This document shows, piece by piece, positions 1-5,173 of a stretch of 5,173 bases of DNA. Source of the DNA: an uncultured Hyphomonadaceae bacterium (lineage in GTDB: Bacteria > Pseudomonadota > Alphaproteobacteria > Caulobacterales > Hyphomonadaceae); contig CALMWO010000341.1 in NCBI GenBank assembly GCA_937873805.1, positions 1 to 5,173 on the forward strand. The letters are read 5' to 3'. Made by a program: the position numbers and the translations under genes. The notes under the pieces were generated by a model, which saw only the letters and a program-made list of their open reading frames with translations, did no database searches and had not been told where the DNA came from. Each line of letters begins with the position of its first letter. The first letter of the stretch is position 1.

Positions 1-401
1 GCGGCGGCGTCCTTGTCCTCGATCGAGGACAGCTCGGTCTGCAGGTTGAGGAAGTTCTGGCTGGCCTTGAGATCGGGATAGGCTTCAGCGAGCGCGAACA
101 GCTTGCCGAGAGCGCCGGAGAGAACACCTTCGGCAGCGCCGAGAGCGGCGGGGCCTTGTGCGTTGGCGGCGGCGTTGCGGGCGGCGATGACGGCATCGAG
201 CGTCGACTTCTCGTGGGCGGCATAGCCCTTCACGGTTTCGACCAGGTTGGGCACCAGTTCGCGGCGCAGCTTGAGCTGCACATCGATGCCCGAGAAGGCT
301 TCGTTGACGGTCTGCCGCTTGGAAACCATCCCGTTATAGATCGCGATGATGGAGATCACGATGAGCGCAAGTACGCCCAGCACGATATAGATCGGCATCA
401 T
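1..401 (-). CDS. lemA: LemA family protein, N-terminal part (cut by window edge)
   Basis: The reading frame is open from an ATG at 401 to the left edge, giving 133 residues without a stop; LemA proteins are usually about 185-200 residues, so the last third is missing. Residues 3-22 form one hydrophobic membrane segment ('MMPIYIVLGVLALIVISI' region), followed directly by the LemA core. That core contains 'YNGMVSKRQTVNEAFSGIDV', then 'LKLRRELVPNLVETVKGYA' (about residues 43-61), a long Ala-rich helical stretch (70-110), and 'AYPDLKASQNFLNLQTELS' (107-125), the LemA signature. The family is a membrane-anchored helical bundle with an N-out short tail; its biochemical role is poorly defined. Start choice: ATG 401 is the family-like start, but an in-frame GTG at 407 has the better-placed purine-rich AGGGG (420-416, 8 nt upstream), so two extra residues are possible. 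The gene is transcribed away from the oxidoreductase unit. Family assignment is secure; function is not known from sequence. Confidence 0.93.
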   Translation of the reverse strand, partial: MMPIYIVLGVLALIVISIIAIYNGMVSKRQTVNEAFSGIDVQLKLRRELVPNLVETVKGYAAHEKSTLDAVIAARNAAANAQGPAALGAAEGVLSGALGKLFALAEAYPDLKASQNFLNLQTELSSIEDKDAA

Positions 402-585
402 GTCCACGGCGCTGGCCCCTTTATTCGTCCCGCCGATTCCCCGGCAGCGGCCAAACTACAGCATGACGGCCATGAATCCAGTGGCGGCGGCGTATCTTGG
501 ACGGGCTCGCCCGGTCGGCTAGTTTTTGGCTAACGAAGCTGATCTACCGAAGCAGACGTGATTTCGAGCCGCATTGAGGATCCGC
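402..585. promoter_or_regulatory. Divergent intergenic region between lemA and the oxidoreductase gene
   Basis: This gap of about 184 bp must hold the promoters for both divergent genes, since each is the first visible gene of its unit. I see no strong sigma-70 type promoter. The best plus-strand candidate is TTGGAC (497-502), a 17-base spacer and TAGTTT (520-525), with only 3 of 6 matches in each box. A pentamer GGCTA occurs twice 11 bp apart (517-521 and 528-532) around a T5 run, which could be an operator half-site pair or chance. GGGC-TC-GCCC (503-512) is a small GC palindrome. No RNA gene or small ORF with a convincing start is evident. The role as promoter region is inferred from gene orientation, not from motifs. 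Confidence 0.4.
576..580 (+). promoter_or_regulatory. Ribosome binding site deciding the oxidoreductase start
   Basis: GAGGA, complementary to the 16S anti-Shine-Dalgarno, lies 5 nt before ATG 586. It overlaps the alternative in-frame TTG codon (574-576), so initiation at TTG would leave this site inside the coding sequence. This favours ATG 586 and removes four N-terminal residues (MRIR) from the longest reading. Confidence 0.7.
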
Positions 586-1917
586 ATGAGCACGACACTG
601 GCTAAGACGGCGATCGTGGTTGGCGCGGGCATGGGCGGCCTTGCGGCGGCGGCGGCGCTGGCGGGCAAGTTCACGTCTGTCATCGTGCTGGACCGCGACA
701 CGCTACCGGACGGGATCGGACCACGGATGGCGGTCGGCCAGGGGGCGCATACGCACCAGCTGCTCAAGGCGGGCGAGCTGAGCCTGGAAAAGCTTTTGCC
801 GGGGATCACGCAGGAGTTTGTCGCCGCCGGGGCCAAGCAGATGCTGGTCGGGCGGGATGTGAAGGTATTCGATTTCGGCGGGTGGATGGATGAATGCGAC
901 GCCGGCTTTACCGTCACCAGCCTATCGCGTCCGGCCTATGAAGGCATCCTGCGCAAGCGCGTGGCCGCCCTGCCCGGGGTGAGCATAAGGCAGGAGACGA
1001 GCGTGAAGCGTTTCGTCGTCGCGGATGGTAGATGCACGGGCGTTGAGCTGGACGATGGCGAGATACTGTCGGCCGATCTGTGCGTTGATGCGACGGGGAT
1101 GACGGGACCGCTGATGCGGCAGCTGGCCGAGGATGGCCATGCCGTGTTCGAGACCGAGGACGTGCGGATCAACGTCGCCTATGCCAGCGCGAAATTCAGA
1201 CAGAAGCCGGAGCATCGTGGGGAGAAGACCGGCTTCTTCTTCCTGCCCGGCCCGCCGGGCAAGCAGTTCGGCTTCCTGCTGCCGATCGAGGATGATCAGT
1301 GGATCCTGTCGGTCGGCGCACGGGGCGAGGACTCGCCGCCAAAGACGATCGAGCAGCTGGTGGAGTATGCCAAGGCGTTCGATACGCGGGTGCATGACTG
1401 CATTTCCGGTACGGAGGCGACCAGCGAGATCCGCACATTCCGCAAGGCGACGGCGACGCGGCGCAAGGCGTGGGAGGCCGCGAAGTGGCCGCAGGGGCTG
1501 ATCCCGATCGGCGATGCGTTGAGCAGCGTGAACCCGACTTATGGTCAAGGCATGACGGTGGCGGCGTGTACGGCTGAGGCGCTGTCGGACATGCTAGGCA
1601 AGCGGGCGGCGAGCGGCGCAGGGCTGGACGGCGTTGTTGCAGACTACCTGCCGGTCGCGGCGGAGATCGCGGCGCGGGCGTGGAGCCTGTCGGTCAATTC
1701 CGACTATGTGTATTCGGAAACCGAAGGTGAGCGGCCTGCCAACTTCGTGATGAACCGCGCCATGGCCGCGACGCTGCGCAAGCTGGCGGTGGAGGACATC
1801 GAGTTTCGCGTGTTCCGCCTGAAGCTGGTGCATATGATGGAGAATGCCAACGCGCTGCGTGACGGGCCGCTGGCGATACGGTTCTTCACGGCGTTGCAGG
1901 GATCGATGGCTTCGTGA
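586..1917 (+). CDS. FAD-dependent oxidoreductase / monooxygenase-like flavoprotein
   Basis: A 443-residue protein with the class A flavoprotein (UbiH / p-hydroxybenzoate hydroxylase-like) layout. An N-terminal Rossmann dinucleotide site 'VVGAGMGGLAAAAAL' (GAGMGG at 13-18) is followed by an acidic end of strand 2 ('VIVLDRD', 33-38), then 'PRMAVGQGAHTHQLLKAG' (46-63), a pattern known from UbiH-like FAD oxidoreductases. 'SRPAYEGILRKRV' (114-126) follows, then the 'CVDATGMTG' segment (166-174), and the second FAD motif 'GLIPIGDALSSVNPTYGQG' (GD at 309-310) that binds the FAD ribityl/pyrophosphate. The C-terminal 100 residues are helical. It is probably a soluble cytoplasmic enzyme using NAD(P)H; substrate unknown. 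Start: TTG at 574 is in frame, but ATG 586 has GAGGA (576-580) 5 nt upstream and is preferred. The stop overlaps the next gene by 4 bases. It lacks the WxWxIP motif of flavin-dependent tryptophan halogenases. Hydroxylase, epoxidase or prenyl-reductase activity remain possible. Confidence 0.88.
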   Translation: MSTTLAKTAIVVGAGMGGLAAAAALAGKFTSVIVLDRDTLPDGIGPRMAVGQGAHTHQLLKAGELSLEKLLPGITQEFVAAGAKQMLVGRDVKVFDFGGWMDECDAGFTVTSLSRPAYEGILRKRVAALPGVSIRQETSVKRFVVADGRCTGVELDDGEILSADLCVDATGMTGPLMRQLAEDGHAVFETEDVRINVAYASAKFRQKPEHRGEKTGFFFLPGPPGKQFGFLLPIEDDQWILSVGARGEDSPPKTIEQLVEYAKAFDTRVHDCISGTEATSEIRTFRKATATRRKAWEAAKWPQGLIPIGDALSSVNPTYGQGMTVAACTAEALSDMLGKRAASGAGLDGVVADYLPVAAEIAARAWSLSVNSDYVYSETEGERPANFVMNRAMAATLRKLAVEDIEFRVFRLKLVHMMENANALRDGPLAIRFFTALQGSMAS

Positions 1918-2420
1918 GCTTTACGCTGCGTGCAACGCATGTGGCCGATATCTTCCGGCTGCAGGATATCGAGCGGGCTGCGGCAGAGCTGTTTCGCGAC
2001 AGCGACCTGATCGACATCAGCTCCATGGGCGTCGTTTCGCTGGGCGATCACGAGATGGCGATCGGGCGCGGTCTTTCGTTCGTGGCGGACGTGGATGGGC
2101 GCATCGCCGGCTTTGCGATCGGCGACATGCATTTCGACGATGTCTATCTGCACGAGCTGGACGTTGATCCGGCTTACCAGCAGCGCGGGATCGGCGCGGC
2201 GCTGGTGAAGCACTTCGTGAGCGGAGCGCGGGCCAGGGGCGCAAAGGCGGTTTACCTGTCGACATTCAGGACGCCGCCGTGGAATGCGCCGTTCTATCGC
2301 AAGCTTGGCTTCGTGGACGTGGCGCGCGGAGACTATCTGCGCTGGATGAGCGCGATTGAAACCGAGCAGGCGAAGTTCCTGGATATCGAGACGCGGGTGT
2401 TCATGCGGCTGGGCTTGTAG
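1914..2420 (+). CDS. GNAT family N-acetyltransferase
   Basis: A 168-residue single-domain GNAT protein, about the usual family length. Visible landmarks are the N-terminal strand-helix 'FTLRATHVADIFRLQDIE' (3-20), the beta-hairpin 'LSFVADVDGRIAGFAIGDM' (54-72), and strand 4 plus motif A 'LHELDVDPAYQQRGIGAAL' (79-97), whose Q-x-x-G-x-G core (89-94) binds the acetyl-CoA pyrophosphate. Motif B is 'WNAPFYRKLGF' (123-133), with Tyr128 the likely general acid. The family transfers acetyl groups from acetyl-CoA to a primary amine of a small molecule, peptide or protein N-terminus; the acceptor here cannot be told. The start is GTG, sharing GTGA with the stop of the upstream flavoprotein gene; AGGGA (1898-1902) sits 11 nt upstream, rather far, so translation is probably coupled to the upstream gene. 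The next in-frame Met is residue 38, inside the fold, which supports the GTG start. It ends 12 bp before a paired palindromic repeat. Confidence 0.9.
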   Translation: MSFTLRATHVADIFRLQDIERAAAELFRDSDLIDISSMGVVSLGDHEMAIGRGLSFVADVDGRIAGFAIGDMHFDDVYLHELDVDPAYQQRGIGAALVKHFVSGARARGAKAVYLSTFRTPPWNAPFYRKLGFVDVARGDYLRWMSAIETEQAKFLDIETRVFMRLGL

Positions 2421-2558
2421 CTGGCGCCTGTGTCATCCTCGGGCTTGACCCGAGGATCCTGCTTTCTGTCTTTCATCGCGGTTTTCGCGACGAAGAAGGA
2501 TCCTCGGGTCAAGCCCGAGGATGACGTCGTGGGTGTGGCTCGCTCTGGTGAGCGCACG
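2421..2558. terminator. Probable bidirectional transcription termination region
   Basis: This is the whole gap between the convergent acetyltransferase (plus) and parC (minus) genes. The long symmetric stem at 2432-2525 would fold equally in transcripts from either side. Neither side carries a clear U-tract, so it is not a textbook intrinsic terminator. Close to the parC stop there is also a short hairpin CGCTC-TGGT-GAGCG (2541-2554), again without a U-tract. Function is inferred from position and symmetry; Rho-dependent ending cannot be excluded. Confidence 0.45.
2432..2525. repeat. Paired palindromic repeat element (REP/BIME-like) between convergent genes
   Basis: Two 29-base arms, 2432-2460 and 2497-2525, are perfect inverted copies of each other (29/29) around a 36-base centre. 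Each arm is itself a hairpin: a 9 bp stem (2435-2443 with 2449-2457) and a 5-base loop CTTGA, mirrored in the right arm (2500-2508 with 2514-2522). The centre contains a further small hairpin, TCGCG-GTTTT-CGCGA (2476-2490). The element could therefore fold as two small hairpins or as one long stem on either strand. The core 'CCTCGGGCTTGACCCGAGG' resembles dispersed intergenic palindromes known from many alphaproteobacterial genomes; that is recognition from memory, not a search. Short reading frames through it (peptides like 'SSSGLTRGS' and 'DPRVKPEDD') are spurious. Confidence 0.85.
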
Positions 2559-4805
2559 CTACCCGTTGAACTTGCCGTTCTTGTTGAAGCCGCGCGGGGG
2601 CAAGCGGCCGGATTGGGCGCGTTTGCCGATCCAGTCCTTCCAGTCGTCGGCGGATTGCTGACGGCCGCCGCTGTCGATCCAGGTGAGGCCGTCGGCCTTG
2701 TTGAAGGTCTTGAGATCGATCAGGCCGCCATCGCCGAATGACTGGATCTTCACGCCCTTGCCGCGCACCATTTCTGGCAGCTCGTCGGTCTTGAAGATGA
2801 CGAGCTTGCGGTTCTTGCCGATCGAGGCTGTGAGATCGCCCTCGACCTTGATGCACACCGCCATCGACTCTTTCGGGCCGACATTGAGGATGATCTTGCC
2901 CTTGCGCGTGGAGGAGATCAGCTCCGCCTCCGGCACGATGAAGCCATAGCCTTTGGAGGACGCCACGATGCGGCGCGTCTTGTCCTGCGGCACGAACATG
3001 CTGACGATGGTTTCGGACTCGGGCACTTCGAGGTTGAGCCGGATCGGCTCGCCATGGCCCCTGCCCCCCGGCAGCTTGTCGGCGCCGAGCGTGAAGGCGC
3101 GGCCGCCGGAGGCCATGAGGATCACCTTGTCGGTGGTCTGGCATTCCAGCGTGAGGGCGAGCTCGTCGCCTTCCTTGAACTTCAGATCGTCGAGCTTCTG
3201 GTTGTGGCCCTTGAGCGCCCGGATCCAGCCCATGTTGGAGAGCACGACCGTGACCGGCTCTTTCACGATGAGCGCTTCGAGGGCGGCTTCGGTGTCGATC
3301 TCTTTCGCGACGTCGAATTTCGAGCGGCGCTTGCCGAGTTTCTTTGACGGATCAAAGATCTCGCGAGCGTTCTTGAGCTGGCGCTTGACCTCGGTCCACT
3401 GGCGGTCGGTCGAGGCGAGCAGCTTCTCGATATTGGCCTTCTCTTCCGAGAGTTCCTTGTGCTCGCGCTTGATCTCGATCTCTTCGAGCTTGCGCAAGGC
3501 GCGCAGGCGCATGTTGAGAATGGCTTCGACCTGAATCTCGCTCAGGCGGAACTTCTTCATCATGACGGTTTTGGGATCGTCCTCGTAGCGGATGATCCGG
3601 ATGACTTCGTCGATGTTCAGGTAGGCCTTGAGCAGGCCGTCCAGGATTTCGAGGCGGTGTTCGATCTTGCCGAGGCGGTGCTTGTTGCGGCGGACGATCA
3701 CTTCACGGCGGTGATCGAGATAGCAGTTCAGCATGTCGCGCAGGCCCATGACCTTGGGCACGCCATGGTCGAGCACGTTCATGTTGACGGGAAAGCGCGT
3801 TTCCAGCTCGCACTGGCGGAACAGCGAGGCCATGAAGACTTCGGCGTCGACGGTGCGCGATTTCGGCGTGAGGACGACACGAACGTCTTCGGTGGATTCA
3901 TCCATCGCGTCTTCGAGCAGCGGAGCCTTCTTGGTCTCGATCAGTTCGGCCAGACGCTCCATCAGCTTCGATTTCTGGACCTGGTAGGGGATCTCGGTGA
4001 CGATCACGCGCCACATGCCGCGGCCGAGGTCTTCCTTGGTCCATTTGGCGCGCACGCGGACACCGCCGCGGCCGGTCGCGTAGACTTCGCGCAGGCCTTC
4101 CTTGGTTTCCACAACAACGCCGCCGGTCGGGAAGTCCGGGCCGGTGACGATTTTCATCAGGTCGTCGACGGTGGCTTTGGGATGGTCGAGCAGGTGGATG
4201 GCGGCGTCGATGCATTCGGCAGGGTTGTGTGGCGGGATCGACGTCGCCATGCCGACCGCGATGCCGGACGAGCCGTTGACCAGCAGGTTCGGGAAGCCGG
4301 CGGCGAGGACGACGGGCTCCTTGTTCCGCTCGTCGTACGTGTCGCGGAAATCAACGGCGTCGTCGTCGAGGCCTTCGAGCAGCAGCATGGCTGCGGGCGT
4401 GAGCTTAGCTTCGGTGTAACGGAAGGCGGCGGGCGCATCGCCATCGATGTTGCCGAAGTTGCCCTGACCGTCGACCAGCGGCGTACGCGTGGCGAAGTCC
4501 TGAGCCAGACGCACCATGGCGTCGTAAATCGATTGGTCGCCGTGCGGGTGGTACTTACCGATGACTTCACCGACCACGGTGGCCGATTTGCGGTGGCCGC
4601 CATTCGGGTTCAACCCGAGTTGCGCCATCGAATAGAGAACGCGGCGGTGAACGGGCTTCAGGCCGTCGCGCACATCCGGCAGGGCGCGGGCTGTGATCGT
4701 GGACAAGGCATAGGCGAGATAGCGCTTGGACAGCGCCTCGCCCATCGGTTCCTCGATGATCTCCCCGCCATTGTCTGGCGGATCGATGGTGGTGTTCCTG
4801 GCCAT
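2559..4805 (-). CDS. parC: DNA topoisomerase IV subunit A
   Basis: A complete 748-residue type IIA topoisomerase A subunit. With ParE (not in this window) it decatenates daughter chromosomes by ATP-driven double-strand passage. The N-terminal 'EALSKRYLAYALSTITARAL' (23-42) and 'PDVRDGLKPVHRRVLYSM' (43-60) lead into the winged-helix region 'GKYHPHGDQSIYDAMVRLAQ' (83-102). The catalytic tyrosine is Tyr130 in 'AAFRYTEAKLT', next to Arg129, and the DNA-intercalating Ile is Ile190 in 'SIPPHN'. Tower and coiled-coil segments follow (about 360-480), then a C-terminal pinwheel domain (about 510-720). ParC rather than GyrA is favoured by the length near 750 (GyrA is usually over 850), the 'EALSKRYLAYALSTI' start, and lack of a full QRRGGKG GyrA box; instead there is 'LPGGRGHGEP' (578-587), as in ParC. 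Start: ATG 4805 with AGGA (4816-4813) 7 nt upstream. It lies 24 bp after recO, likely in one operon. Position 91 is Gln where E. coli ParC has Ser80. Confidence 0.96.
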   Translation of the reverse strand: MARNTTIDPPDNGGEIIEEPMGEALSKRYLAYALSTITARALPDVRDGLKPVHRRVLYSMAQLGLNPNGGHRKSATVVGEVIGKYHPHGDQSIYDAMVRLAQDFATRTPLVDGQGNFGNIDGDAPAAFRYTEAKLTPAAMLLLEGLDDDAVDFRDTYDERNKEPVVLAAGFPNLLVNGSSGIAVGMATSIPPHNPAECIDAAIHLLDHPKATVDDLMKIVTGPDFPTGGVVVETKEGLREVYATGRGGVRVRAKWTKEDLGRGMWRVIVTEIPYQVQKSKLMERLAELIETKKAPLLEDAMDESTEDVRVVLTPKSRTVDAEVFMASLFRQCELETRFPVNMNVLDHGVPKVMGLRDMLNCYLDHRREVIVRRNKHRLGKIEHRLEILDGLLKAYLNIDEVIRIIRYEDDPKTVMMKKFRLSEIQVEAILNMRLRALRKLEEIEIKREHKELSEEKANIEKLLASTDRQWTEVKRQLKNAREIFDPSKKLGKRRSKFDVAKEIDTEAALEALIVKEPVTVVLSNMGWIRALKGHNQKLDDLKFKEGDELALTLECQTTDKVILMASGGRAFTLGADKLPGGRGHGEPIRLNLEVPESETIVSMFVPQDKTRRIVASSKGYGFIVPEAELISSTRKGKIILNVGPKESMAVCIKVEGDLTASIGKNRKLVIFKTDELPEMVRGKGVKIQSFGDGGLIDLKTFNKADGLTWIDSGGRQQSADDWKDWIGKRAQSGRLPPRGFNKNGKFNG

Positions 4806-4812
4806 GCCAAAA

Positions 4813-4816
4813 TCCT
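4813..4816 (-). promoter_or_regulatory. parC ribosome binding site in the recO-parC gap
   Basis: AGGA read on the minus strand lies 7 nt before the parC ATG, inside the 24 bp gap after the recO stop. The gap is too short to hold a full promoter as well, so parC is probably translated from a recO-parC message or from a promoter inside recO. Confidence 0.6.
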
Positions 4817-4829
4817 GGTTAGTCTCGAA

Positions 4830-5173
4830 TCAGCCCGGTGAGAGTCGCCCTGCCCGCTCCAGACGGTCAATCATCAGGAAGCGCGCTTCGGGGACTGGCT
4901 TGTTGAGATCCGCGAATAGACGTTCGGAAAGGAAGTGTCCGGTGAGCCGGAAACCCGCATGGATATCCACAGGGGTGGCCGGGGCGGTGTTGTCGATCAG
5001 GAAGGTAGGCAGCGGCAAGAGGCGAGCGACATAGTCGGCTGCTTCCGATCCGCGCACCGCGCGGCCCGATTTGGGGCTCACATGGGTCAGACCATCATTG
5101 CTGCCGGACACAGCGCAGGTTGAAAGGTCGAGGCCGTAGCCCAGCATCTGCAGCAGACCGAGCTCCCAGCGCA
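4830..5173 (-). CDS. recO: DNA repair protein RecO, C-terminal part (cut by window edge)
   Basis: The frame enters from the right edge and ends at TGA (4832-4830), giving 113 residues; complete RecO proteins are about 230-250, so the N-terminal OB-fold and part of the helical domain lie outside. The visible part begins 'RWELGLLQMLGYGLDL', the characteristic RecO helix leading into the former zinc-finger region. Next come 'STCAVSGSNDGLTHVSP' and 'KSGRAVRG', where a single Cys (residue 19 of the fragment) remains of the cysteines that bind zinc in other RecO proteins. The C-terminal helical part follows ('AGFRLTGHFLSERLFADLNK' and 'PVPEARFLMIDRLERAGRL'). RecO works with RecR to load RecA on SSB-coated single-stranded DNA and to anneal strands. 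An ATG at 5147 is internal, since the family motif continues upstream of it to the window edge. The gene is 24 bp upstream of parC on the same strand. Confidence 0.93.
   Translation of the reverse strand, partial: RWELGLLQMLGYGLDLSTCAVSGSNDGLTHVSPKSGRAVRGSEAADYVARLLPLPTFLIDNTAPATPVDIHAGFRLTGHFLSERLFADLNKPVPEARFLMIDRLERAGRLSPG

Noticed and set aside
156..533. A 125-codon plus-strand open frame opposite lemA
   Set aside because: It mostly lies antisense to the LemA core, which is conserved at protein level; the translation resembles no family.
922..1548. A 208-codon open frame on the minus strand inside the flavoprotein gene
   Set aside because: It is a shadow of the opposite coding strand; the Arg- and His-rich translation has no domain, while the plus-strand frame has clear FAD motifs.
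586..1917. Flavin-dependent tryptophan halogenase
   Set aside because: The FAD site fits broadly, but the WxWxIP motif and the halogenase-type GGGTAGW start are missing; the motif order fits UbiH-like oxidoreductases.
2432..2525. CRISPR array with 29-base repeats and a 36-base spacer
   Set aside because: The two copies are inverted, not direct, there are only two, and no cas gene is nearby. A paired palindromic element explains them better.
2333..2741. Short frames through the palindromic repeat (minus 2333-2557, plus 2430-2741)
   Set aside because: They read through the repeat arms and into neighbouring genes; the peptides they give ('SSGLTRGS', 'RVKPEDD') are typical spurious products of this repeat type.
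2559..4805. DNA gyrase subunit A instead of ParC
   Set aside because: The length of 748 residues, the ParC-like N-terminus, the degenerate GyrA-box region and the ParC-type tail argue against GyrA.
3459..4841. A 460-codon open frame on the plus strand, antisense to parC
   Set aside because: It is fully opposite a secure conserved gene; GC-biased third positions of parC remove stop codons from the opposite frame. The translation is a low-complexity mix rich in Val, Asp, His and Ala with no recognisable domain, and there is no separate promoter region for it.

Overview
The window looks like ordinary chromosome of a GC-rich alphaproteobacterium, most likely a member of the Sphingomonadales. This rests on the ParC and RecO protein sequences (for example the ParC C-terminal tail with 'GRLPPRGF' and the RecO segment 'LLQMLGYGLDL'), on the strong GC bias at third codon positions, and on a palindromic intergenic element of the 'CCTCGGGCTTGACCCGAGG' type, which I recognise as a common alphaproteobacterial dispersed repeat. 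The genus assignment is inference; no rRNA or tRNA is present to settle it.

Layout from left to right. Positions 1-401 (minus) hold the N-terminal two thirds or so of a LemA family membrane-anchored protein, cut by the window edge. A gap of about 180 bp (402-585) separates it from a divergent two-gene plus-strand unit. That unit is a class-A-type FAD-dependent oxidoreductase (586-1917) followed, with a 4-base GTGA overlap, by a GNAT family N-acetyltransferase (1914-2420). A 138 bp convergent intergenic region (2421-2558) follows. It is almost filled by a perfect 29-base inverted repeat pair, each arm itself palindromic, which probably separates the two converging transcripts. On the minus strand come parC (4805-2559, complete topoisomerase IV subunit A) and, 24 bp upstream of it, the 3' part of recO (runs off the right edge at 5173).

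Functionally, recO-parC is a housekeeping pair for DNA repair and chromosome decatenation, probably co-transcribed with recO first. The oxidoreductase-GNAT pair is the only accessory-looking part. It is translationally coupled, so the two products are likely used together, but the substrate cannot be read from the sequence. LemA is probably unrelated to either unit.

I did not find a clearly novel system. The items most worth a second look are the paired palindromic repeat, the flavoprotein-acetyltransferase couple, and the glutamine in ParC at the position where quinolone-sensitive enzymes usually carry serine.
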